A DNA stretch of 64,000 bases from Caproicibacterium sp. BJN0003 (GCF_026314295.1 NZ_CP111108.1:1674001-1738000), one strand, 5' to 3'; shown: positions 25,392 through 33,654, numbered from the stretch's first letter. Program-made: numbers and translations. The notes: a model not told the origin generated them from the sequence alone.

Positions 25392-26455
25392 TGTTTTTGC
25401 TCTAAATATCCAACAGCAGCCCTGGCAACTACCTCTGCTAATTTACACGGAACAGCATTACCAATCTGAGTATATATTTTCCCTTTATTACCACAGAATA
25501 TATAGTCATCTGGAAAGGTTTGAATCCGTGCAGCTTCTCTTATTGTTATACGCCTAAGCCTTGGTGGTGCCTCCTTAAAATCAGGTTCAATTGTTCCTTC
25601 TAGCAATCCTTTATGATAAGCAACTACCCAATCTTCATCTGCATCACCATAAAGGTATTCCTCATCCACAAAAGGAGTTTTATTTCCTCCCATGGAGGCA
25701 GGTAGCGTATTGGCATATCCATTTATATCAATCGGTCTACCTTGTCCGTTAAAATACATACCGGCATAAGGAGACTTTCTCATAACTGGTCGAGTAGCAA
25801 ATGTAATTTTTGCCGTACAAGTAATCGGATTGGATTTCGTTCCAGCACGTCCAAGTGACTGCAAAATTTCTTTAATAATTGGAGCCTTATGCTTCTGTTC
25901 CTCTATAAGATTGGTCATATTATATTCGAAGAATGGGTCTTCATTACCTTTAATTCCAATGAAAAAAACTCTCTCTCTTTTTTGTGGCACCCCATACTCA
26001 GTTGCATTCAAAATAAATGGAGCGCATAAGTATCCGATTTGACTAGCTCTATCTAAGTATTTCTTCCTTACAGCACCCCACTTATCCAAGACCCCTAAAG
26101 CCTTAACATTTTCCATTACAAACGCTTTAGGTTGTATTTTCTCTACAGCATCAAGGAATGTAAATATTAACTTACTACGCTCATCATTGGGGTCCATCTT
26201 ACCTGCAACAGAGAATCCTTGGCATGGTGGACCACCAAAAACAAAATCAACATTTTTGAATTTTTCAAGACTGTTGAGAACATTATTTATATCATCATTT
26301 ACCATTACTCCCTTGGAATGATTGGCATTATATGTTTCTGCAGCCTCTTTCATCAATTCATTTGCAAATACAGCTTTGATGCCAGCTCTTTCAAAGCCAA
26401 TATCCATGCCTCCCGCTCCGGTAAACAAAGATACAGCAGAATATTCCTTATTCAT
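25367..26455 (-). CDS. DNA (cytosine-5-)-methyltransferase
   Basis: 362 residues from the ATG at 26455, eight bases after GGAGG; a longer frame to 26530 overlaps the upstream gene. Ordered C5 motifs: I (AVSLFTGAGGMDIGF), IV with catalytic Cys (FGGPPCQGFS), VI (FVMENV), VIII (QKRERVFFIG), then a target-recognition region near 200-290 and motifs IX/X (TIREAARIQTFPDDY; QIGNAVPCKLAEVVA). It methylates cytosine C5 in DNA to protect against the convergent endonuclease. It overlaps the AbrB-like gene by eight bases, so the two are co-translated. Confidence 0.95.
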   Translation of the reverse strand: MNKEYSAVSLFTGAGGMDIGFERAGIKAVFANELMKEAAETYNANHSKGVMVNDDINNVLNSLEKFKNVDFVFGGPPCQGFSVAGKMDPNDERSKLIFTFLDAVEKIQPKAFVMENVKALGVLDKWGAVRKKYLDRASQIGYLCAPFILNATEYGVPQKRERVFFIGIKGNEDPFFEYNMTNLIEEQKHKAPIIKEILQSLGRAGTKSNPITCTAKITFATRPVMRKSPYAGMYFNGQGRPIDINGYANTLPASMGGNKTPFVDEEYLYGDADEDWVVAYHKGLLEGTIEPDFKEAPPRLRRITIREAARIQTFPDDYIFCGNKGKIYTQIGNAVPCKLAEVVARAAVGYLEQKQLLKKDCV

Positions 26456-26642
26456 TATTTGAACCTCCATCTTCTTCATTGTGAATACGTAGAAGCAATG
26501 AATCGTCTGAAGAATCCAGATATATATCAAATTTTGTTTTTCCTTTTTCTACCTTCATATTCGAAAGAATGGCTTTAGGCAAGCGAACTCTCATATCTTG
26601 CTGCAACACATATGTATCCAAGTATATATATGAATCTGCCAT
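26448..26642 (-). CDS. AbrB/SpoVT-like small DNA-binding protein
   Basis: 64 residues. YVLQQDMRVRLPKAILSNMK (about 11-30) followed by FDIYLDSSDDSLLLRIH is the swapped-hairpin AbrB/MazE/SpoVT pattern, as in antitoxins and transition-state regulators. Short genes of this type are often found directly before C5 methyltransferases. Its stop overlaps the methyltransferase start. It probably controls its own promoter, where TTAGACT is repeated on both sides of the -10 box. Confidence 0.7.
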   Translation of the reverse strand: MADSYIYLDTYVLQQDMRVRLPKAILSNMKVEKGKTKFDIYLDSSDDSLLLRIHNEEDGGSNNE

Positions 26643-26667
26643 ACATTTTCCTCCCCAGTTTAAACTT

Positions 26668-26702
26668 AGTCTAATTATACCCTATTTTCAGTCTAATATC
26701 AA
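26668..26702 (-). promoter_or_regulatory. Methyltransferase operon promoter with TTAGACT repeats
   Basis: On the minus strand the -35 is TTGATA (26702-26697), the spacer is 17 bases and the -10 is TATAAT (26679-26674). TTAGACT occurs at 26696-26690, just inside the -35, and at 26674-26668, just after the -10, 22 bases apart: a likely repressor site. Confidence 0.8.
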
Positions 26703-26725
26703 GATTTAATTCGCCAACCATTCTA

Positions 26726-26795
26726 TCAACTCGTAACTTCTTTTACAGTAATTTTATCCACTCGCCACCTTTTTGACAGTAATTTCGTCAACTCG
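26726..26795. repeat. 31-bp tandem repeats at the right edge of the mobile block
   Basis: TCAACTCG / TCCACTCG / TCAACTCG occur at 26726, 26757 and 26788, and ACAGTAATTT at 26745 and 26776, all exactly 31 bases apart (2.25 copies). The copies are imperfect in between. They lie between the methyltransferase promoter and rlmD and could be binding sites for a recombinase or other element protein. Confidence 0.7.
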
Positions 26796-26867
26796 GTAGC
26801 CAAAAAGTAATAATGTCCACACAACCTTGTGTTTTTATAGTTTTAGATATGTTCTTACAATAAACAA

Positions 26868-26914
26868 TTCCGTGACCTTGAACCCAGCTTGAATATGAGT
26901 TCAAAATCACGGAA
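26868..26914 (-). terminator. Inverted repeat downstream of rlmD (probable terminator)
   Basis: TTCCGTGA (26868-26875) pairs with TCACGGAA (26907-26914), and GAAC with GTTC inside. There is no clear T run, so termination efficiency is uncertain. Its AAAATCACGGAAAT segment is matched at the left edge of the mobile block. Confidence 0.5.
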
Positions 26915-26943
26915 ATCCCTTTATATCAAGCACTATTATACTC

Positions 26944-28329
26944 TTATTTTTCAACCCTTGACAGCAATACGACCGTCTCAACGTGGGGTGTTCTTGGGAA
27001 CATATCGACCGGCTGCAAAGAGCGCAGCGAATATCCAAGCTCCGTAAATAGTTTGAGATCCCTTGCCAACGTAGCAGGATCGCAAGAAACATATACAATA
27101 CGCTCCGGAGCCATTTTAACTACAGTCCGGATTAATTCTTCTCCACAGCCTTTTCTCGGCGGATCTAAAATCACAACGTCGGGCTGAATTCCTTCCTTCT
27201 GCAATTTCTCGGCGGCTTCTGAAGCATCTCCGCAAAAAAAGCGTGCATTCTTAATTTGATTCTGCTCTGCATTGCGACGTGCATCCTCCACAGCAGCCTC
27301 TACGATCTCTACTCCGATCACCTGCCGCGCATCTTTTGCCATAGAAAGACCGATTGTTCCAGTCCCACAGTAAAGATCAAGCAATGTCTCTTTTCCAGTC
27401 AAAGCGGCCGCTTTTGCCGCCAGATTATATAGTCGTTGTGCCTGTTTGCGATTTACCTGATAAAAGCTTTTCGGCGAAATAGAAAAAGAAAGTCCACATA
27501 GCGTATCGGTAATCGAATCTGTCCCACACAACGTTTTCCCTTTCTCGCCCAAAATCACATTGGTTCGATCACGATTAAAGTTAAGCACAATGCTTTTCGT
27601 CTCTGGAACCTCGTTTTTTAATAATTCTATCAAAACATCTTCTTTATGAATCTTGCTGCCATTAATTACAAGGCAAACCATCAGATCTCCTGTAGACATT
27701 GCGCTGCGCAAATATAAATGACGTAAAGTTCCTTTTCCCGTTTTTTCGTCATAAATCGTATCTTTTGAGATGCTTTGCCATTTTTTCACCGCCTGCATTG
27801 CACGAAAAAAAGATTCCGGCTGCAACAAGCACTGATCACAAGGAACGATTCTGTGACTATGCACCGCATAAAATCCAAATACCAAATTTCCATTTGCATC
27901 TGCCTGAAGCGGAATCTGTGCTTTATTTCGATAGTGAATGCAATCCGGTGACGGCAAAATTTCAGCAACTGGAAAATTGATTCCTCCAATTCGGCTAACT
28001 GCATCCTGCACTCGTTCTTGTTTTGCCCACAATTCTTCCTGATAGGTAAGATGACGAAAAACACAGCCTCCGCATTGAGCAGACACCGAACAATCCGGTT
28101 CAATACGAGCTGGAGACGGTTCCAAAATTTTTTCAATCCGCCCAAACGCATATGTTTTAAGCCGTTTGACGACTCGTACCTGAAGGACATCTCCTCTGGC
28201 AGCTCCAAAAACAAAAACTGGCAGCCCTTCGGCTCGGCCAACGCCACTCCCCTGTGCTGTATATCCTGTAATTGTTAACTTTACAATATCATTCTTTTTT
28301 AATTCCAAAAATTTTTTCTTCCTTTCCAT
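26944..28329 (-). CDS. rlmD: 23S rRNA (uracil(1939)-C5)-methyltransferase
   Basis: 461 residues if started at the ATG at 28329; a TTG-started longer frame to 28410 would run through a palindromic operator and is less likely. A TRAM domain comes first (VKLTITGYTAQGSGVGR). The Fe-S cysteines are in CSVSAQCGGCVFR. A SAM-binding motif is LLDLYCGTGTIGLS. The catalytic Cys is in YVSCDPATLARD, and the C-terminus is HVETVVLLSRVEK. It methylates U1939 of 23S rRNA. Its 3' end faces the mobile block, and a related 3' remnant lies at the far side, so this gene looks like the integration target. The reading frame itself is intact. Confidence 0.92.
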   Translation of the reverse strand: MERKKKFLELKKNDIVKLTITGYTAQGSGVGRAEGLPVFVFGAARGDVLQVRVVKRLKTYAFGRIEKILEPSPARIEPDCSVSAQCGGCVFRHLTYQEELWAKQERVQDAVSRIGGINFPVAEILPSPDCIHYRNKAQIPLQADANGNLVFGFYAVHSHRIVPCDQCLLQPESFFRAMQAVKKWQSISKDTIYDEKTGKGTLRHLYLRSAMSTGDLMVCLVINGSKIHKEDVLIELLKNEVPETKSIVLNFNRDRTNVILGEKGKTLCGTDSITDTLCGLSFSISPKSFYQVNRKQAQRLYNLAAKAAALTGKETLLDLYCGTGTIGLSMAKDARQVIGVEIVEAAVEDARRNAEQNQIKNARFFCGDASEAAEKLQKEGIQPDVVILDPPRKGCGEELIRTVVKMAPERIVYVSCDPATLARDLKLFTELGYSLRSLQPVDMFPRTPHVETVVLLSRVEK

Positions 28330-28392
28330 GATTTTGTTTTCTGCATGTATGTTTATTTTTCCTGCAAATTGATCCACAAATTTTTTCGCTAA

Positions 28393-28408
28393 GAGAAAAC
28401 GTTTTCTC
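28393..28408. promoter_or_regulatory. Perfect 16-bp palindrome upstream of rlmD
   Basis: GAGAAAACGTTTTCTC is fully self-complementary, with the central AAAACGTTTT of LacI/CcpA-family operators. It lies about 65 bases before the proposed rlmD start. The cre consensus begins TG and ends CA, so this is near but not identical. Confidence 0.55.
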
Positions 28409-28548
28409 AAAAGTCTGTCTTTAAAATTTTTGAAGAAATTTTTTCTAATAAGTAAAATTTCATATTTCGTTAATTATTACTAAAACATTCCTGCTAAAAT
28501 TAGCGTTTTGTATAAATTGGAGATTGTGAAAAATCGTTAAAAAAGGCG

Positions 28549-28576
28549 TTGACACAACATTTTTGCATGTTATAAT
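28549..28576 (+). promoter_or_regulatory. Strong sigma-A promoter of a putative small RNA
   Basis: TTGACA (28549-28554), a 16-base spacer and TATAAT (28571-28576), both consensus boxes. It is divergent from rlmD. Confidence 0.85.
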
Positions 28577-28582
28577 AAAAAC

Positions 28583-28703
28583 AGAAAGAAAAATATTTCA
28601 CAAACTTTTGATGATAAGTCTTACAGCCAGACGGCTGTGAACCTTTTCAATACAACTCCTCCCCAAAAAAGGCAAGAATGGTTTTCCGTTCTTGTCTTTT
28701 TTC
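28583..28703 (+). ncRNA. Putative small RNA or leader between promoter and terminator
   Basis: A transcript of about 120 nt would run from the consensus promoter to a strong terminator (AAAAAAGGCAAGAA at 28665-28678 with TTCTTGTCTTTTTT at 28689-28702). It contains the hairpin ACAGCC-AGAC-GGCTGT (28623-28638) and a pyrimidine-rich single-stranded stretch ACTCCTCCCC, complementary to a ribosome-binding sequence. No reading frame with a ribosome site is seen, and it does not match a riboswitch class I recognise. It is separated from the next gene by another promoter, so a free-standing regulatory RNA is more likely than a leader. Confidence 0.5.
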
Positions 28704-28860
28704 TTGCTTTGTGCAAGATTTTTTATTACATATGCAAAATGACGTTCTTTTTAAACTGCTGATTAAATTTTCACAAGTTCTTGTCCAATATTTGGAGTCT
28801 TTCATTTATTTTATTATAATCACTTTCTTCGGCTTCGTCTATGCTTTCTCTGATTTTCTA

Positions 28861-28889
28861 TTGACCCTAATACAAAATCTTTCTATAAT
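28861..28889 (+). promoter_or_regulatory. Promoter of the beta-helix/HAD gene pair
   Basis: TTGACC (28861-28866), a 17-base spacer and TATAAT (28884-28889), with AAAGGATG and an ATG at 28932 downstream. The 28704-28860 interval holds no other recognisable feature. Confidence 0.85.
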
Positions 28890-28931
28890 AAGAGAGGCCT
28901 TTTTCGGCCTTACAGAAAGGATGTTTACTCT

Positions 28932-29618
28932 ATGGTACAAGAATTGACGATAAAATCACTGTTAGATCTTTCTCATACATTGGCAGCGCCTCTTCTACAG
29001 AAATTTCAATATCCATGGGAAGCACTGGATGAGATCGATTCCTTCATCTTAGCACTCGGTCCTACTCTTCCGAAAGAAGAGTATGAACAGCGGGGAGAAA
29101 ATATTTGGATCGCAAAATCCACCAAAATCTATCCTAATAATTACATCTCAGGGCCCTGCATTATTGGTCCGGAAACTGAAGTGCGTCCAGGCGCTTTTAT
29201 TCGTAAAGATGCACTTGTCGGAAGTCACTGCGTAGTTGGAAATTCTACCGAACTAAAAAATGTGATTCTTTTTGACAATGTGCAGGTTCCTCATTATAAC
29301 TATGTTGGCGATTCGATTCTCGGATTTCACAGTCATATGGGCGCAGGTTCCATTACCAGCAATGTAAAATCAGACAAAACATTAGTTGTAGTTCATGGCC
29401 CCCAGGCCATCCCTACCGGAAGAAAAAAGTTCGGCGCGATTCTCGGTGATCGAGTCGAAGTGGGCTGCAATTCTGTTCTGAACCCGGGTACTGTGATTGG
29501 CCGTGACAGCAATGTTTATCCTGTCAGTTGTGTGCGGGGATTTATTCCACAGAATAGTATTTTCAAGTGTGCAGATCATATTGTTACAAAACATGCAGAG
29601 GATTCTTCACATGTATAA
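28932..29618 (+). CDS. Left-handed beta-helix (GlmU-like) nucleotidyl/acyltransferase-related protein
   Basis: 228 residues. After an ~65-residue helical lead, hexapeptide repeats run from about 70 to 210: ISGPCIIGPETEVRPGAFIR, then VVGNSTELKNVILFDNVQVP, YVGDSILGFHSHMGAGSIT, and FGAILGDRVEVGCNSVLNPG. The last resemble the C-terminal acetyltransferase helix of GlmU, but the N-terminal pyrophosphorylase domain is missing. Genes of this type are annotated as UDP-GlcNAc pyrophosphorylase-related; the substrate is uncertain. The stop overlaps the next start by eight bases, so it is coupled with the HAD phosphatase. Confidence 0.75.
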   Translation: MVQELTIKSLLDLSHTLAAPLLQKFQYPWEALDEIDSFILALGPTLPKEEYEQRGENIWIAKSTKIYPNNYISGPCIIGPETEVRPGAFIRKDALVGSHCVVGNSTELKNVILFDNVQVPHYNYVGDSILGFHSHMGAGSITSNVKSDKTLVVVHGPQAIPTGRKKFGAILGDRVEVGCNSVLNPGTVIGRDSNVYPVSCVRGFIPQNSIFKCADHIVTKHAEDSSHV

Positions 29619-30276
29619 AGCCTGCATCTTTGACTTGGATGGAACCCTTTTAAATACTTTATTTTCTATTGCAGAATTTTCCAATGAAGCACTTGAAGCC
29701 TGCCATTACACGACAATTCCTCCGGAAGATTTTCGAAAGATTGTGGGAAACGGCACTGTGATACAAATTGAGCGTATGCTAAACCACGTAAAACCAGAAG
29801 GCCATACAAAAGAAGAGGCTGCCCATCTTCGCCATATTTATGAATTCCTCTATGCTTCTGACCCTTGCCGCAAAATTGCAGACTATCCGGGGATCAAAGA
29901 ACTCCTAAAGGAACTGAAGGTACGTTCCTTTCCGACAGCAGTTCTTTCCAACAAACCAGATGCATGGGTACAAAAAATCATTGCAAACTGTTTTCCAGCG
30001 CAGACATTTACAGTTTGCTGCGGCCAGCAAGATGGGATTCCCAGAAAGCCCGCGCCGGACGGTGCGCTCAAAATTGCAGAAGCATTTCACTTAGCCCCCA
30101 AAGAAATTCTCTATATCGGCGACACAAACACCGATATGCAAACCGGTACAGCAGCAGGGATGGATACAGCCGGTGCGCTTTGGGGATTTCGTGATGCCAA
30201 AGAACTTTCCCAAAATCATGCAGTCTACCTAGTAAAAAGTCCTTTAGATCTTTTACCGATTATCACTCAAACATAA
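29611..30276 (+). CDS. HAD family hydrolase, phosphoglycolate phosphatase-like
   Basis: 221 residues from the ATG at 29611; the longer frame begins inside the previous gene. HAD motif I is FDLDGTLLNT, motif II TAVLSNKP, the motif III Lys lies in PRKPAPDGAL, and motif IV is IGDTNTDMQTG. A helical C1 cap sits between motifs I and II, as in Gph-type phosphatases. It probably dephosphorylates a small phosphate ester; phosphoglycolate is the family default, not shown here. A strong terminator follows. Confidence 0.88.
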   Translation: MYKACIFDLDGTLLNTLFSIAEFSNEALEACHYTTIPPEDFRKIVGNGTVIQIERMLNHVKPEGHTKEEAAHLRHIYEFLYASDPCRKIADYPGIKELLKELKVRSFPTAVLSNKPDAWVQKIIANCFPAQTFTVCCGQQDGIPRKPAPDGALKIAEAFHLAPKEILYIGDTNTDMQTGTAAGMDTAGALWGFRDAKELSQNHAVYLVKSPLDLLPIITQT

Positions 30277-30280
30277 CATT

Positions 30281-30323
30281 AAAAAGCGGCAAAGCCTTTC
30301 CATTTAGGCTTTGCCGCTTTTTT
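30281..30323. terminator. Bidirectional terminator between HAD and PBP genes
   Basis: AAAAAGCGGCAAAGCCT and AGGCTTTGCCGCTTTTTT form a near-perfect stem usable from both sides. Confidence 0.9.
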
Positions 30324-30394
30324 AGAAAATTTCCAAAAATATAAGTAATTATAATAATAATGAAAATAATAAAAAATTCATTTTCCCTCATCGA

Positions 30395-31762
30395 TCATTT
30401 TTTCAAATTTGTAGCAGCTTGCATCAAACCACTGGCCACTCGTCCAGCTGACTGATAGCCATACTGAGAAGTATTCTCAACTACTACAACAAATGCATAC
30501 GGTGTGCTGTCATTTTGAGAAAATCCGACCATCCAGCCGTTATTTTGTTTATTCTCTCCGAGTTCTGCCGTACCAGTCTTAGCGCAAACCTGCATCCCAG
30601 CAGGGAACATCTTATCACCATAATAATTCTGCACATTCCAGCGCAAGTAGGCTTTTACACGATCGGCAATCGTACTGGACATCATGGACTCCCCCGAATT
30701 GCCAATCAGATCAGGAAGACCGGAAGTCTTGATAAAATGCGGTGTCACTGCATTTCCGCCATTCGCAATCGCTCCCAGAATTCTTGCCATATGGCATGGA
30801 TTCACGGTATCCGTATACTGTCCTACGCCAGACCAGCCCAGCTGATTTTCGCTGGCAGAACTAACATCAAAGCTGCTCTTTGCAGTTGGGATCCCATCCA
30901 CTTCAAAACTCTTGTTAAATCCCAATTGTTCTGCTGTTTTTGTCATCGTATTGGCACCGAGGTTGATAGACAGATGTGCAAATGCAATATTACAGCTATT
31001 GGCAAGTGCCTGCTGAAAATTCTGATCTCCATGTACTTCGGTACAAGTAATCGGCGATCCTCCAATCACTTCAGATCCATCGCAATGAAAACTCTGACTG
31101 TCCAAATCCGGCATGTTTTCACTAGCCGCCACTGTCGTAATAATCTTAAAAATAGATCCCGGAGTCAAAGCACCTGAAAGTACTTTATTTACATAAGCGC
31201 CATCATAAGCAGCATTTGTACCAATATCCTGTGGCGGATTCTGTGGATCAAATCCGGGGTTACTCACCATAGAAAGGATTTCTCCTGTCTTCCAGTTATA
31301 AATCATCGCAGCACCTTTTTGCCCATTCATAAGTTCATAGGCGGTTTTATTTAAGCTGCTGTCAAGCGTAAGCGTTACATCACCCGTCGTTTTTAATCCA
31401 AAAGGCGTGCCAAGACCAGTAATTAGATTATAACCGGTTAACCGACTGCGCATGGCAGTCTGCACCCCGGTAGAAATATTTCCTTCCGTATCTCCTACTG
31501 CATGCAGCATACTGCACCGAATTTCTTTGTCACTATTATAAAGGCGCTCCCCATTTTGGCTATAGGCAAGCAATACCCCATTGCGATCATAAACACGCCC
31601 GGTAGAATCGCTGCCTGCCTGTGCTGTTGCAAGTTTATTGACAGGATTCGTTGCCCACGAAGAAGCACTTGTAAAATATTCGAATAAAAAAAATCCAAGA
31701 CAGCCGATAAAGGCAGCGATAATAAAATACAAAATAAAAGAACGTTTACGGGTTACATTCAT
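30395..31762 (-). CDS. Penicillin-binding transpeptidase (PbpA/FtsI-like)
   Basis: 455 residues. There is one N-terminal membrane helix (about 9-30). A short dimerisation-type region (PVNKLATAQAGSDSTGRVYD) is followed by the transpeptidase domain. Active-site motifs: SxxK as PGSIFKIITT (about 200), SxN as ANSCNIAFAHL, and KTG as VCAKTGTAELG near 395. It cross-links peptidoglycan outside the membrane. It starts at the stop of the FHA-FtsW gene, so it is the cognate class B PBP of that glycosyltransferase, the same pairing as FtsW/FtsI, RodA/PBP2 and the actinobacterial rodA-pbpA pair. Confidence 0.9.
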   Translation of the reverse strand: MNVTRKRSFILYFIIAAFIGCLGFFLFEYFTSASSWATNPVNKLATAQAGSDSTGRVYDRNGVLLAYSQNGERLYNSDKEIRCSMLHAVGDTEGNISTGVQTAMRSRLTGYNLITGLGTPFGLKTTGDVTLTLDSSLNKTAYELMNGQKGAAMIYNWKTGEILSMVSNPGFDPQNPPQDIGTNAAYDGAYVNKVLSGALTPGSIFKIITTVAASENMPDLDSQSFHCDGSEVIGGSPITCTEVHGDQNFQQALANSCNIAFAHLSINLGANTMTKTAEQLGFNKSFEVDGIPTAKSSFDVSSASENQLGWSGVGQYTDTVNPCHMARILGAIANGGNAVTPHFIKTSGLPDLIGNSGESMMSSTIADRVKAYLRWNVQNYYGDKMFPAGMQVCAKTGTAELGENKQNNGWMVGFSQNDSTPYAFVVVVENTSQYGYQSAGRVASGLMQAATNLKK

Positions 31763-33609
31763 TAATCACCGTCTCCCTTCACCGCTCTGCGCGGCCGATA
31801 TTCCGGCGCTTCTCTAATAGGCTGCGAAACCGGGACACTGCCCCGACGGCGACCTGCATAAGTACGCTCATCACTTGCCTTTAAAAACGCAAGCATTCCC
31901 CAACAGCTGATCATGCTGCTGCCGCCTGCGCTGATAAAAGGCAGCGTTACACCGGTAAACGGCAAAACATCTGTACTGCCAAAAACATTCAGCATCGCCT
32001 GAAACAAAAGTATTCCAGCCGCCGCACAAGAAGAAATTGAATAAAAAGTACTGCGGCTGCGGCTGACATCTCCACGCACATAAAAAGTCAATAAAATCAA
32101 ACCGATCAAAATGACAATCGCCAAAACGATTCCAAGTTCTTCACAGACCATGTCAAAAACTAGGTCACTGTTGGCAGCAAAAAGCATATTGGATTTTCCG
32201 GTCATAGGCCCGGTACCAGCACCCATTCCGCCGTTTCCGATCCCCAGACCGAAAAGCCCTCCGCCAGCACCATAGCTCATTCCGCGGGACTGCTGATATC
32301 CGACATTCTGAGTATCCTCCCAAACATGTCTCCAACCGTCAAAACGACTGGCAACATGAGGCATCATCTGCAAAACGAGCAATCCCCCAAGGCCGGCAGC
32401 AGAAATTGCTAAAGCGACTGTACGAACACTTCCGGAACGCATAAAAGAAATGATTAAGAAGGTCACAAAAAAGATCACTGCGGTTCCCAAATCTTTCATA
32501 AGGAAAAGTGCACCCATGCAGATAGCGGAAAAGCCGATAAATCCAGCCAAATTTCGTTTTGTCTGTAAGCGGTCTAGTGTTGCAGCACCGGCAAAAATAA
32601 AAGCGAGCTTGACAAATTCGCTGGGCTGAATGCTGGCTCCGCCAATACTGATCCAGTTTTTAGAACCATAAGTAGAATGTGCAAGCAAAAGGTTCAACGC
32701 CAACAATCCGACTGCCGCAACAGTAACCGGAATTCTCCACTTTGTAGTACGTTCCAGATCCTTCATAAACCAAACCATAACACAGAAAAGAATCACACCT
32801 ATTATCATGGTAATCATCTGTGTATAGGTTACTTTCATACTGGCCCAATGAAAAAGGGTGGTAGCGCTCGGCAAAGCTTCTCCCTCATCCAGTTCCAAAC
32901 GCTGTCCGGACAATAGAGCTAGTCCAATTCCAGAAAATAGAAACCCGATTGTTTCAATTTCAAAGCTTACGCGGCTAAGGATCCTGCGGGAATAAAAATA
33001 AAGTCCCCATTCTACAATCAAAAGCACTACAAATGGCAAAACCGGCAGCAACGAAAGCTCTCCAGAGCCATAGCAGGCCTGCGAAAAAAGCAGGATCTGA
33101 ATCAAAGTTGTTGTGAGAAGCAAGCCTGCCGGAGATGGTGTTTTTGCCTGCTGATGACGTCCGGGACGTGCCTGAGGCTTTACATCGGTCACTCTTTTTA
33201 AAATTAAAGAGGTTGCACCCACTTTAATGGTATCTCCGGGACGTACACTCATAGATCCCTTGATTTTTTTACCATTCAAAAAGGTACCGGATTTGCTTTC
33301 AGTATCTACAATCGTCCAACCGGATTCCCGACGCATCAGGACGGCATGATCCCGACTGATGGTATCATCCGGAATCCGAATATCACAACTTTTACTTCGT
33401 CCAATGCTGTTTTCCCAATAGAGAACCGGTATCATAACACCAGAAGCTGCATCTTTCAAAAAGACTACCGGTTCTTCTCTTCTGCGCCCTGCACGCATAG
33501 AAGCATAACAGCGTAAAATCACCAAAAGTGACAGAATTGGGATAATAATGCGAAAAATAAAGAAGACCAGATTGGGTACAGATTTCAGTACGGTTAGTAC
33601 TTGCTCCAA
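31762..33609 (-). CDS. FHA domain-FtsW/RodA/SpoVE fusion protein
   Basis: 615 residues from a TTG start after AAAGGAGG. A first membrane helix (about 10-28) is followed by an FHA domain (about 60-140): GRSKSCDIRIPDDTISRDHA and GTFLNGKKI carry the phosphothreonine-binding Arg, Ser and Asn. The FtsW/RodA (SEDS) part (about 165-580) has ten or so helices, with GGASIQPSEFVKLAFI and the C-terminal GVTLPFISAGGSSM hallmark. SEDS proteins polymerise lipid II. FHA fusion implies control by Ser/Thr phosphorylation. The operon promoter and a leader hairpin lie upstream. Confidence 0.92.
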   Translation of the reverse strand: MEQVLTVLKSVPNLVFFIFRIIIPILSLLVILRCYASMRAGRRREEPVVFLKDAASGVMIPVLYWENSIGRSKSCDIRIPDDTISRDHAVLMRRESGWTIVDTESKSGTFLNGKKIKGSMSVRPGDTIKVGATSLILKRVTDVKPQARPGRHQQAKTPSPAGLLLTTTLIQILLFSQACYGSGELSLLPVLPFVVLLIVEWGLYFYSRRILSRVSFEIETIGFLFSGIGLALLSGQRLELDEGEALPSATTLFHWASMKVTYTQMITMIIGVILFCVMVWFMKDLERTTKWRIPVTVAAVGLLALNLLLAHSTYGSKNWISIGGASIQPSEFVKLAFIFAGAATLDRLQTKRNLAGFIGFSAICMGALFLMKDLGTAVIFFVTFLIISFMRSGSVRTVALAISAAGLGGLLVLQMMPHVASRFDGWRHVWEDTQNVGYQQSRGMSYGAGGGLFGLGIGNGGMGAGTGPMTGKSNMLFAANSDLVFDMVCEELGIVLAIVILIGLILLTFYVRGDVSRSRSTFYSISSCAAAGILLFQAMLNVFGSTDVLPFTGVTLPFISAGGSSMISCWGMLAFLKASDERTYAGRRRGSVPVSQPIREAPEYRPRRAVKGDGD

Positions 33610-33654
33610 GTCTTCCCCTCCTTTCGGGATAAAATAAAATTTTTAATTTAATAA

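Noticed and set aside
26726-26795. CRISPR array
   Set aside because: The 31-base periodicity has no conserved repeat with unique spacers; only two and a quarter imperfect units exist and there are no cas genes.
28330-28410. TTG-started longer rlmD frame
   Set aside because: It would place coding sequence through a perfect palindromic operator and lacks a ribosome site; the family begins near the ATG at 28329.
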